Source: Streptomyces sp. NRRL F-525 (GTDB lineage: Bacteria > Actinomycetota > Actinomycetes > Streptomycetales > Streptomycetaceae). From it: a stretch of DNA of 64,000 nucleotides. Below are positions 33,990 through 41,897 of this stretch, piece after piece. How positions within the stretch are numbered: the first letter of the stretch is position 1; the number at the start of each line of letters is the position of its first letter. The DNA is taken from the NCBI RefSeq assembly GCF_000716605.1, contig NZ_JNXE01000023.1, positions 1 to 64,000 of the forward strand, in the 5' to 3' direction. The position numbers and the translations under genes are program-made. The notes beneath the pieces are model-generated. The model worked only from the letters and a program-made list of their open reading frames with translations. It ran no database searches and was not told where the DNA came from.

Positions 33990-34775
33990 ATGCATGTTTC
34001 CTTCCTGGGCGGACCCCGCCCGCAGCGCGGTGTCGGTGTCGTCGCCCCCTTCGACTTCGCGCTGGACCGCGAGTTGTGGCGCTGGGTCCCCGACGACGTC
34101 TCGCTGCACCTCACGCGGACGCCGTTCGTGCCCGTCGAGGTGAGCCTCGACCTGGCGCGGCTCGTCAGCGAGCACGAGACACTCCACGACGCGGTCCGCA
34201 CGCTGAACGCGGTCGCCCCCGAGGTCGTCGCGTACGCCTGCACCTCCGGGAGCTTCGTCGGCGGGGTCGCCGGGGAGCGCGCGATGTGCGAGGCGATGAC
34301 CCGGGCCGGCGAGGTCCCGTCCCTGACCACCTCGGGCGCCCTCCTGGCCGCCCTCACCGAACTGGGCGCCCGCCGCATCGCCCTGGTCACCCCCTACACC
34401 GTGTCCGTCACCCAGTCCCTGGAGGAGTACCTCGCCGAAGCCGGCGTCGAGGTCACCGGCCGCGCCTTCATGGGCCTGACCCGGCACATCTGGAAGGTGC
34501 CGTACCGCGACGTCGTCGACATGGCCCGCCAGGCCGTCAGGGGCGAGGCCGACGCGCTCTTCATCAGCTGCACCAACCTCCCGACGTACGACGTGATCCC
34601 CCAGCTGGAGGCCGAACTGCGCATCCCGGTCGTATCGGCCAACCAGGTCACGATGTGGGCAGCCCTCCGCCGACTGGGTACGCGTGCCGTGGGCCCCTAT
34701 CAGGCGCTGCTGGACGAGTCCGCCCGCCGCCAGGGGCCGGTACTGCCGGAAGAACACCAGGAAGGCTGGTCATGA
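33990..34775 (+). CDS. Asp/Glu racemase-superfamily protein (maleate isomerase/AMDase-like), two cysteines
   Basis: 261 aa. Catalytic Cys in YACTSGSFVGG and a second Cys in FISCTNLPTYDV sit in the two positions used by racemases and maleate cis-trans isomerases. The segment VTPYTVSVTQSLEEYLAE is typical of the maleate isomerase/arylmalonate decarboxylase group (which also includes the hydroxyectoine protein EutA). ATG 33990 chosen; ribosome binding site weak. Overlaps the next gene by 4 nt (ATGA), and the two products are homologous, so they may act together. Confidence 0.8.
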   Translation: MHVSFLGGPRPQRGVGVVAPFDFALDRELWRWVPDDVSLHLTRTPFVPVEVSLDLARLVSEHETLHDAVRTLNAVAPEVVAYACTSGSFVGGVAGERAMCEAMTRAGEVPSLTTSGALLAALTELGARRIALVTPYTVSVTQSLEEYLAEAGVEVTGRAFMGLTRHIWKVPYRDVVDMARQAVRGEADALFISCTNLPTYDVIPQLEAELRIPVVSANQVTMWAALRRLGTRAVGPYQALLDESARRQGPVLPEEHQEGWS

Positions 34776-35506
34776 CCGCACTCGGATTCCTCTACCCGGG
34801 CCACTCCGCCGAGGACGACTACCCGCGCATGGAACAGCTCCTCGGCAGCGACGTCCGCCTCGACGTGGTCCACACGGACATCGGCGAGGACGCGCACCGC
34901 GTCGACGCGCTCCTGGAGATGGGCTCCCCCGAGCGCCTCACGGCGGGCGTCGAACAACTCCGCATGTCCGGCGCCGAGGCCGTCGTCTGGGCCTGCACCA
35001 GCGGCAGTTTCGTCTACGGCTGGGAGGGCGCCCAGGGCCAGGTCCGCGCCCTCGCCCGGTCGGCGGGTCTGCCCGCGTCGTCGACGTCCTTCGCCTTCGT
35101 GCACGCGGCGCAGGAACTGGGGGTGCGCCGGGTGGCCGTAGGAGCGACGTACCCGGAGGACGTGGCGGCCCTGTTCGCGGCCTTCCTGCGCGCAGGGGGA
35201 GTGGAACCGGTCGCGCTGCGCGCCTCCGGCATCATCACCGCGGCGGAGGTCGGCACCTGGGGCTACGACGAGGTGCTCGCCCTGGCCCGCGCGGTGGACG
35301 GCCCGGACGCCGAGGCGGTCCTCCTCCCGGATACTGCTCTCCACACGGCGGCCCACATCCCCGACCTGGAGAAGGAGCTGGGCAAGCCGGTCCTCACGGC
35401 CAACCAGGTCACGGTCTGGGAGGCGTTGCGGCTGGCGGACCGCAAGGTCAACGCGCCTGATCTGGGGGCGCTGTTCACGAAGGAACCGCTGGTGCAGGCG
35501 GGCTGA
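34772..35506 (+). CDS. Asp/Glu racemase-superfamily protein lacking the second cysteine
   Basis: 244 aa, a divergent homologue of the preceding protein. The first Cys is kept (VWACTSGSFVYG) but the second is replaced: the corresponding segment reads LLPDTALHTAA. A protein with one catalytic cysteine cannot do two-base racemisation; arylmalonate decarboxylase, which also has a single Cys (on the other side), shows that other chemistry is possible. ATG 34772 overlaps the previous stop. The pair could form a heterodimer. Followed by the palindromic element at 35551. Confidence 0.75.
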   Translation: MTALGFLYPGHSAEDDYPRMEQLLGSDVRLDVVHTDIGEDAHRVDALLEMGSPERLTAGVEQLRMSGAEAVVWACTSGSFVYGWEGAQGQVRALARSAGLPASSTSFAFVHAAQELGVRRVAVGATYPEDVAALFAAFLRAGGVEPVALRASGIITAAEVGTWGYDEVLALARAVDGPDAEAVLLPDTALHTAAHIPDLEKELGKPVLTANQVTVWEALRLADRKVNAPDLGALFTKEPLVQAG

Positions 35507-35550
35507 ACAGGTCGGGCAGGGCCGGTCGCGGCGCCGGGGGGTGGGGGGGT

Positions 35551-35601
35551 TACCCAGGAAAGTGTGACAGTTTCGCCGGAAGTGTCACACTTTCCTGGGT
35601 A
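35551..35601. repeat. 19-bp perfect inverted repeat, copy 2 of an intergenic element
   Basis: TACCCAGGAAAGTGTGACA (35551-35569), 13-nt spacer, then the exact complement (35583-35601), flanked by G- and C-tracts that nearly extend the stem. It aligns with 1351-1397. It lies 45 nt after the racemase-like gene and about 105 nt before the luciferase-like gene. As RNA it would be a strong terminator without a U-tract; as DNA it could be an operator. Confidence 0.75.
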
Positions 35602-35707
35602 CCCCCCGTGCCCCCCTCCGGGCGGTGTGCCTCCGGGAATAAAGCGGAGACAGCCTCCTGTTAGCCCCGGCAGGACACCGCACAGCTCACAACAGGAGGC
35701 ACCCACC

Positions 35708-36829
35708 GTGGCGGCAGACGACGAGGTCCGGGGCGCGACCGACGAGATCCGGGGGACCGTGCGGGGCACCGCCCCCGTCCCCCTCTCCGTACTGGACCTG
35801 GTGACCGTGGGCGCCGGCCGCACCGCCACGGAGGCGCTGCGCACCAGCGTGAAGATCGCCAAGCTCGCCGAGTCGCGCGGCTTCCACCGCTACTGGGTCG
35901 CCGAGCACCACTCGATGCCCGGCGTCGCCTCCTCCTCGCCCGCCGTGATCCTGGCGAACCTCGCCGCCCACACGGAGCGCATCCGCCTCGGCTCGGGCGG
36001 CGTCATGCTCCCGAACCACGCGCCGCTCGTCATCGCGGAGCAGTTCGGCACTCTGGAGGCGCTCGCCCCGAACCGCGTCGACCTGGGCCTCGGCCGCGCC
36101 CCCGGAACCGACGGCGCCACCGCCGCAGCCCTGCGCCGCACCGACCGCCTGAACGAGGGCGCCGACGACTTCCCCGAGCAACTCGCCGAACTCACCCGCT
36201 TCTTGGACGACGACTTCCCCTCCGGCCACCCCTACGCCCGCATCCACGCGGTCCCCGGCCCGATCCAGTCGACCTCGCCCGGCGGCGTCCAGTCCCCGCA
36301 CCGTCCGCCGGTCTGGCTGCTGGGCTCCTCCGGCTTCAGCGCCCGGCTCGCGGGCATGCTCGGGCTGCCGTTCGCCTTCGCCCACCACTTCTCCGCGCAG
36401 AACACGATCCCGGCTCTGGACCTCTACCGCGAGTCCTTCCGCCCGAGCGCGGTGCTCGACGCGCCGTACGCCCTGATCGGTGTCTCCGCCCTCGCCACCG
36501 ACGACGAGAAGGAGGCCCGCCGCCAGGTGCTGGCCGCCGCCCTCAACATGGTCCGGCTGCGCACCGGCCGCCCCGGACTCGTGCCCACCCCCGAAGAGGC
36601 CGAGGCGTACGAATTCAGCCCCATGGAACGGGAGTTCATCACCTCCTGGAACGCCAACGTCATCCACGGCACCGCCGACGAGGTACGCGCCGGACTCGAC
36701 GACCTCCAGAAGCGCACGGGCGCCGACGAGTTGATGCTCACGTCGCACGCCCACAACGGCGACCTGCGTCTGCGCTCGTACGAACTGATCGCCGACGCCT
36801 ATGAGTTGACGGCCGATCAGGAAGCCTGA
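35708..36829 (+). CDS. Luciferase-like (LLM) flavin-dependent oxidoreductase
   Basis: 373 aa TIM barrel of the bacterial luciferase superfamily, MsnO8/YhbW-like group. It begins PLSVLDLVTVGAGRTATEAL and contains YWVAEHHSMPG, RIRLGSGGVMLPNH, and VDLGLGRAPGTDG, all typical. It probably uses reduced FMN and oxygen on an unknown substrate. GTG 35708 follows CAGGAGG. Overlaps the end of the convergent cdgA by 13 nt. Confidence 0.85.
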   Translation: MAADDEVRGATDEIRGTVRGTAPVPLSVLDLVTVGAGRTATEALRTSVKIAKLAESRGFHRYWVAEHHSMPGVASSSPAVILANLAAHTERIRLGSGGVMLPNHAPLVIAEQFGTLEALAPNRVDLGLGRAPGTDGATAAALRRTDRLNEGADDFPEQLAELTRFLDDDFPSGHPYARIHAVPGPIQSTSPGGVQSPHRPPVWLLGSSGFSARLAGMLGLPFAFAHHFSAQNTIPALDLYRESFRPSAVLDAPYALIGVSALATDDEKEARRQVLAAALNMVRLRTGRPGLVPTPEEAEAYEFSPMEREFITSWNANVIHGTADEVRAGLDDLQKRTGADELMLTSHAHNGDLRLRSYELIADAYELTADQEA

Positions 36830-38709
36830 TTGCAGGCCTTCGTCCCCAGCAGCTCGGAGATACGATCCGGCGCCACCGGGCGGGAGTACAGCCATCCCTG
36901 TCCGGTGTCGCAGCCGATACGGCGCAGCCGGGCGGCCTGTGCCGAGGTCTCCACGCACTCCGCGGTCACCGACAGGCCCAGCCGGTGGGCGAGTTGGATC
37001 ATCGCCTCGACGATGACCTCGTCCGCCGGGTTCGGCGCGACGCCCTCGCCCTCGTACTGGAAGCCGCGGACGAACGAACCGTCCAACTTCAGGACGGAGA
37101 CCGGGAGTCGGCTCAGGTACGCCAGGTTCGAGTAACCCGTGCCGAAGTCGTCGATGGCGATGTGCACACCCATGTCGCTCAGCGCCTGGAGCGTCTGCAG
37201 CGGCCGCCCCGCCGACCCCATCACCGCGGACTCGGTCAGCTCCAACTGCAGCAGCCGCGGGTCGAGTCCGGTCTCGGCCAGCGTCTCCGCGACGTCCGCG
37301 ACCAGGTCCGAGTCCCACACCTGCCGTACGGCCACGTTGACGCTCACGAAGATCGGCGGCTCGTCCGGGTGGTCCAGCTGCCAGCGCCGGGCCTGGCGGC
37401 AGGCGGTGACCAGGACCCAGTGGCCGAGCTGCACGATCGAGCCGTCCTCCTCGGCCAGTCCGATGAACCGATTCGGCGTCAGCATGCCGAACTGCGGGTG
37501 GTTCCAGCGCACCAACGCCTCGACCCCCCGCAGCCGGCCGTTCTCCATGCCCACCAACGGCTGGTACTCCAGGGTGAATTCACCCCGCTCGATGGCGGGA
37601 CGGAGCGTGGAGGCCAGCGCCTGGCGGGTCATGCGGTGCGCGTTGCGCTCCGGATCGAACAGTGTCCAGCGGGACTTGCCGTCCGCCTTCGCCCAGTACA
37701 GCGTGGTGTCGGCGGCCTGCATCAGCCCGGTGGCCGTCGTACCGGACGCGTGCCGCTCGACCACACCGATCGACGCCGACAGCGACAGCCGCTGCCCGGA
37801 CAGGTCGAACGGCGCCTGCAGAGCCTTGAGCACCGACTCGGCGAGCTCGGCCAGTTGGTCGGTCCCGGTCGAGTCCTCGACGAGCAGCGCGAACTCGTCG
37901 CCGCCGAGCCGTGCCACCAGCGGCGAACTCGCCCGCGCGTAACCGGCTTCGTCCGCACACCGCGTCAACCGCTCCGCCACGGCGGCCAGCAGCCGGTCGC
38001 CGACGCGGTGCCCGAGGGTGTCGTTGACCGCCTTGAAGCCGTCCAGATCCAGGTAGCACAGGCCGATCCGCCCGGTGCCCCCTTGCTCGTACGACTCCGC
38101 CTCCAGCGCGGCCGAGAGCCGCTCGAAGAACAGGGTGCGGTTGGGCAGCCGGGTCACCGGGTCGTGCATCTCCAAGTGCCGTAGCCGCGCCTGGAGTTCA
38201 CGGCGGGCGCTGATGTCGGTGAGGGACAGCAGCACACCGTGCTCCTCGGCGGGCAGCGGCGCCACGGTCACCTGCACCCACAGCACATGCCCGTCGGGGT
38301 GCTTGACCCGGCGGGTGCAGCTCAGCTTGGCCTGCCGGCCGCGCAGCACCTCGCGGTAGGCGTGCCAGGTGCGCGCGTCCGACTTCAGGTCCATCAGCTC
38401 GGCCGCGACCAGCCCGGTCAGCGCGGTGCCCGCCTTGCCGAGCAGCGCGCCGAACGAGTCGTTCGCGCTGACGACCAGACCGTCGCGGTCCACGACGGCC
38501 ATCGCGAGCGGGGCCGCGGAGAAGGCGGACCCGAGACGGCCGCCTTCGAAGGACTCGAGGGACCCGGGGGACTGATGGGACTCGTGAGGATCCGGGAACC
38601 TGGTGGAATCGGGGACATCGGTACGAGGCGATGCCTCGCCCTTACTCTCTGTTACGGCTGGCCGGATGAGGTCTGCCGCGGGCGCCGGCCCTTCGGACGT
38701 TCCGCTCAC
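36817..38709 (-). CDS. cdgA: PAS-GGDEF-EAL cyclic-di-GMP enzyme (CdgA-like)
   Basis: 630 aa without membrane helices. PAS domain at about 55-175, GGDEF domain (RLGGDEFAL, intact) at about 190-350, EAL domain at about 365-620 with EALVRW, the metal-binding acidic DDFGTGYS and ECVE, and the lysine in LKLDGSFV. Both cyclase and phosphodiesterase sites look competent; the RxxD inhibitory site just before GGDEF is not seen. In S. coelicolor, cdgA in this neighbourhood is a BldD target that affects development. GTG 38709 is chosen because GGGAG lies 6 nt upstream; an earlier ATG has no site. Confidence 0.85.
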   Translation of the reverse strand: MSGTSEGPAPAADLIRPAVTESKGEASPRTDVPDSTRFPDPHESHQSPGSLESFEGGRLGSAFSAAPLAMAVVDRDGLVVSANDSFGALLGKAGTALTGLVAAELMDLKSDARTWHAYREVLRGRQAKLSCTRRVKHPDGHVLWVQVTVAPLPAEEHGVLLSLTDISARRELQARLRHLEMHDPVTRLPNRTLFFERLSAALEAESYEQGGTGRIGLCYLDLDGFKAVNDTLGHRVGDRLLAAVAERLTRCADEAGYARASSPLVARLGGDEFALLVEDSTGTDQLAELAESVLKALQAPFDLSGQRLSLSASIGVVERHASGTTATGLMQAADTTLYWAKADGKSRWTLFDPERNAHRMTRQALASTLRPAIERGEFTLEYQPLVGMENGRLRGVEALVRWNHPQFGMLTPNRFIGLAEEDGSIVQLGHWVLVTACRQARRWQLDHPDEPPIFVSVNVAVRQVWDSDLVADVAETLAETGLDPRLLQLELTESAVMGSAGRPLQTLQALSDMGVHIAIDDFGTGYSNLAYLSRLPVSVLKLDGSFVRGFQYEGEGVAPNPADEVIVEAMIQLAHRLGLSVTAECVETSAQAARLRRIGCDTGQGWLYSRPVAPDRISELLGTKACNQAS

Positions 38710-39085
38710 CGCTCGCTCCCGCAGTGCACTCGATCTTCGGATGGGTCTCGTCGGGATGGCCGACCGGGTGGGGGGCCGCCGTGCCGTGTCCGTGCAGGAA
38801 AGTGTGCCGATCATAGAGGTTGGCCCCCGGCCCTTCCAGCCACTGTCCAGTGTCCCGGAACAACGGCCGGTTCCGGCAGATCGTTTCCGCCCGCACCTGG
38901 ACGGGTTCTTCAAATGGCCGACCACATGTGACGTTCCGTGAGTGTTTCCGGATGTGGGCCCGGGCGTGTCCCGGCCGTCCCCGGCCGCCCCCTCACTCAT
39001 CTGGTGCAGATAAACAGGGCGTACCCCAACAAACCATCACAGGCTGGGTGTCGGTGTCCCGTGAACCCGCTCCCGGAGGTCCAAC
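38710..39085. promoter_or_regulatory. Divergent promoter region of cdgA and the metalloprotease gene
   Basis: 376 nt without a gene. At 38929-38941 TGACGTTCCGTGA has the outer half-sites (TNAC...GTNA) of a BldD box but not its centre. At 38796-38807 CAGGAAAGTGTG repeats the arm of the 35551 palindrome. Neither assignment is firm. Confidence 0.35.
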
Positions 39086-40414
39086 GTGCCGTGTCAGCTC
39101 CCCCTCAAGGGGCTCTCCCGTACGGCGCTCAAGGGGCTCGCCCAGTGGCGCACCCGACCCGGACTGCGCGGCACCGCCGCCGTGTTCACCACGATGTCCG
39201 CGCTCGCCGCGACCTCGATCATGTCCAGCCAGTCGGTCGCCGAGCCGTTCTCGACCACCCCCTGTGCCCTCAAGCGCACCGACGCCCACCACTCCGAGGG
39301 CCTCGACACCTGGAACACGGCCTACCCGCGCCCCACCCGCGCGCTCGACGCGGTGATGATCTTCCTCTCCTTCCCCGACGCGACCCCGCGCACGACCCCC
39401 GCCGAGCTGGCCGCCGACCACTTCCCGGCCACCACCCGCTTCTACGAACGCGCCTCCTACGGCAGGTTCACGCTCCGCCCGCACCCGCTGCGGAACTGGA
39501 TCCGCATGCCGCACGCGTCGACGTCGTACGCCATACAGCGCGACTGGAACCCGGTGAACCGCGCCGCGTACCTCCGCGACGCGCTCGCCGCCTCCGACCC
39601 GCGGGTCGACTTCTCGCGCTACGACATCGTGTACTTCGTCGCCGATCCGGACGCGCCCGGCGTGGACTCGGACGCGACGAAGGTCGTCAACCTGGACACC
39701 CCGCTGCGGGCCGACGGCACCGACGTACGACGGGTCGTCACGGTCTTCGAGAAGCATCCGCCGGACCGGCTCGTCCTCGCCCACGAGACGGGCCACGTCT
39801 TCGACCTCCCGGACCTCTACCACCGGCCGGTGGACGGCAAGGGCGACTGGGACACGTACGTCGGCGACTGGGACCTGATGGGCAGTCAATTCGGCCTGTC
39901 GCCCGACCTGTTCGCCTGGCACAAGTGGAAGCTGGGCTGGCTGGACCCGCGCCAGGTGGTGTGCGTACGGGGCACCGCGCCGAAGCGGCTGACCCTGGAA
40001 CCCGTGGCCGCGGGACCCGGTACCGCCGCGGCCGGCGCCACCGCGGGGTCACCGGCGTTCGGCCTCGGTCCGGGCGCCAAGCTGGCGGTCGTGCGCACCG
40101 GGCCGGACAGCGCGCTGGCCTTCGAGGCGCGCGGCTCCGTCGGCAACGACAGCACGGCCTGCAAACAGGGCATCCTCGTGTACCGGGTACGCGACGGCGC
40201 GGCCTCCGGCAACGGCCCGATCCAGGTCGTCGACGCCCACCCCCGCACCGAGGCCTGCTGGGAGACCTCGGTCTACCCGCCGCTCGCCGACGCCCCGGTC
40301 TCCCTCGGCGAGAGCTTCACCGTGCCGGGCGACAACGTGAAAGTGGACGTGGAGGGGCGGACGGCTTCGGGCGCGTGGACGGTGACCATCACGCCGAGCG
40401 GGGCGGGGGACTGA
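39086..40414 (+). CDS. Secreted M6-type (immune inhibitor A-like) metalloprotease
   Basis: 442 aa. A long signal region with a hydrophobic core near residues 28-48 targets it for export. The zinc motif HETGH is preceded by RLVLA and followed by DLPDLY and GDWDLMGSQFG, the M6-family Met-turn region. Cysteines near 60, 320, 360 and 390 suggest disulfides, and the C-terminal 130 residues form a beta domain. GTG 39086 follows CGGAGG. It is followed by a hairpin shared with the opposite-strand tRNA-Lys. Confidence 0.82.
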   Translation: MPCQLPLKGLSRTALKGLAQWRTRPGLRGTAAVFTTMSALAATSIMSSQSVAEPFSTTPCALKRTDAHHSEGLDTWNTAYPRPTRALDAVMIFLSFPDATPRTTPAELAADHFPATTRFYERASYGRFTLRPHPLRNWIRMPHASTSYAIQRDWNPVNRAAYLRDALAASDPRVDFSRYDIVYFVADPDAPGVDSDATKVVNLDTPLRADGTDVRRVVTVFEKHPPDRLVLAHETGHVFDLPDLYHRPVDGKGDWDTYVGDWDLMGSQFGLSPDLFAWHKWKLGWLDPRQVVCVRGTAPKRLTLEPVAAGPGTAAAGATAGSPAFGLGPGAKLAVVRTGPDSALAFEARGSVGNDSTACKQGILVYRVRDGAASGNGPIQVVDAHPRTEACWETSVYPPLADAPVSLGESFTVPGDNVKVDVEGRTASGAWTVTITPSGAGD

Positions 40415-40435
40415 CCCCTGACACCGGACACGTCA

Positions 40436-40465
40436 AAGGGCCCCTCGCTCTCACGAGGGGCCCTT
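40436..40465. terminator. Two-way terminator between the metalloprotease gene and tRNA-Lys copy 3
   Basis: AAGGGCCCCTCG, six-nt loop, exact complement: a 12-bp perfect stem, followed by TTT on the minus strand. It can end both the metalloprotease transcript (plus) and the tRNA (minus). Confidence 0.85.
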
Positions 40466-40471
40466 CACAGG

Positions 40472-40545
40472 TGCGCCGCCAGGGACTCGAACCCCGGACC
40501 CGCTGATTAAGAGTCAGCTGCTCTAACCAACTGAGCTAGCGGCGC
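40472..40545 (-). tRNA. tRNA-Lys (CUU), copy 3
   Basis: Same 74-nt sequence as copies 1 and 2. The stop codon and last arginine codons of the gene upstream (40536-41150) lie inside its acceptor stem, so mRNA and tRNA are probably made from one precursor or processed from a shared transcript. Confidence 0.95.
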
Positions 40546-41150
40546 CTGCTGACGTCGTAGACCTTAGCATCCTGATCCGGGGGAGGAAAAATCGATATCC
40601 GCACGGTCGCGCGGGCCGCCCGCACGGCCGCCCAGAGCAGGATCTCGGCCCCGGGAAGCCAGGGCCGACGGGTGTCCGGGGCGACCAGCCAGCGCGAGTC
40701 GAAGGGGGCCGCCGTAGCCCCGCCGACCAGGGCCGGGACGGTCACCGCGTCACCCCTGCCGTGACACAGCAACGGCGGGACGGACCCCGTGCGGCTGCGC
40801 TCCCCGGGGTGCGCGCCCCACTCCTCCCAGCCCAGCAGCGACGGCAACCGCTGAGCGGTACCGGGGCTGGCGAACAGCAGCATCCGTCCCCGGTACGTCG
40901 CCACGGGTCCGGAACCCGCCCCCTCCTCCCACAAGCGGTCGACCATACGGCGCCCGAAGACCACCGGGGCGCTCACCACGTCGAAGGCGGACCCGCAGGG
41001 CAGGACGACCGGGGCGTCCGGCCGCTCCCTCCAGAGGGCGAGGGTGCTGCGCGGATACGTTCCTGCCGAGGCGAGCCAGGCGGCACCGTCCGAGGTGACA
41101 CCCGAGATGTCGAAACGATCGGCGAAGGGCTCATCCTGTGTACGGCTCAT
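40536..41150 (-). CDS. Conserved Streptomyces protein, primase/polymerase-like fold suspected
   Basis: 204 aa. GAAWLASAGTYPRSTLALW, FDVVSAPVVFGRRMVDRLW and MLLFASPGTAQRLPSLLGWEEWG recall small streptomycete proteins often annotated as bifunctional DNA primase/polymerase (N-terminal type), but I see no full active site and treat that label with caution. ATG 41150. The stop TAG is formed by the 5' end of tRNA-Lys (10-nt overlap on the same strand), so the C-terminal RRR is encoded by the tRNA. Confidence 0.7.
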   Translation of the reverse strand: MSRTQDEPFADRFDISGVTSDGAAWLASAGTYPRSTLALWRERPDAPVVLPCGSAFDVVSAPVVFGRRMVDRLWEEGAGSGPVATYRGRMLLFASPGTAQRLPSLLGWEEWGAHPGERSRTGSVPPLLCHGRGDAVTVPALVGGATAAPFDSRWLVAPDTRRPWLPGAEILLWAAVRAARATVRISIFPPPDQDAKVYDVSRRR

Positions 41151-41340
41151 GTCCCCTAGGTCTACCGGGCGTGAGCACCCGCTCTCCGAGGGTTGCCAGA
41201 AATCGGGACAGGAGGGGGCGGGAGGGAGTATCTTGCCCGACCGGCATATGCCAGAAGTTCATTCTGGTGACGGGTGGGGCGGGTGGGGCGGGGTGGCAGT
41301 CGCGGGAGCGGTGGGACCCGGGCTACGAGCTCCCCCGAGG

Positions 41341-41712
41341 TCACACCGGGTCGGCACCCCCGCTGTCCCGGCCCTCCGTGCCGCGCAGCAGGTCGCGGCC
41401 GAACTCGACCATCTTCTTCGCGTAGTCCTCGGTCCACTCGGCGCGCTCGGCGATGTCCGCCGGGGTCAGCCGGTCGAAGCGGCGCGGGTCGGCCAGTTGG
41501 GCCGCCGCGATCGCCTGGAACTCCACCGCGCGGTCGGTCGCGGCGCGGAACGCGTGGGTCAGCTCCGTCGCGCGGGCCAGCAGCGCGCGGGGGTCGTCCA
41601 TCGACTCCAGGTCGAAGAAGTGCTCCGGGTCCTCGGCCGCCTGTGCGGGCTCGAAGAGCAGGGGCGCGGGGCGTAGCCGCGATTCGTTGCGACGCGGCGT
41701 GTGCTCCGCCAT
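41341..41712 (-). CDS. Small conserved protein of unknown function
   Basis: 123 aa, soluble, largely helical. RNESRLRPAPLLFEPAQAAE, ALLARATELTHAFRAATDRA and the end DFAKK-like EDYAKKMVEFGRDLL suggest a small helical bundle; no family name known to me. ATG 41712 is chosen because GGAGGAG lies just upstream; the longer frame lacks a site. Same direction as the helicase-nuclease operon but 185 nt downstream of it. Confidence 0.65.
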   Translation of the reverse strand: MAEHTPRRNESRLRPAPLLFEPAQAAEDPEHFFDLESMDDPRALLARATELTHAFRAATDRAVEFQAIAAAQLADPRRFDRLTPADIAERAEWTEDYAKKMVEFGRDLLRGTEGRDSGGADPV

Positions 41713-41897
41713 GTCTTCTCCTCCTCGTACGTCACGGATGACCCGCCTCACGAACGGACCACCGTCCATTGTCCCCCGACCGCGCAAGGGGCCCCCGGCA
41801 TACTCCCGAGGCACCGATCCCGCACCGCATGAGTGGCTGCCCAGCCGTCCGCCCCGGTATTCATCACCCCGCGGGTCGGACCGCGAGGAGCCGCAGG

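Noticed and set aside
40536..41150. Calling this gene a DNA primase/polymerase
   Set aside because: Only general resemblance to proteins with that label; no complete catalytic motif visible, so left as a suspicion.
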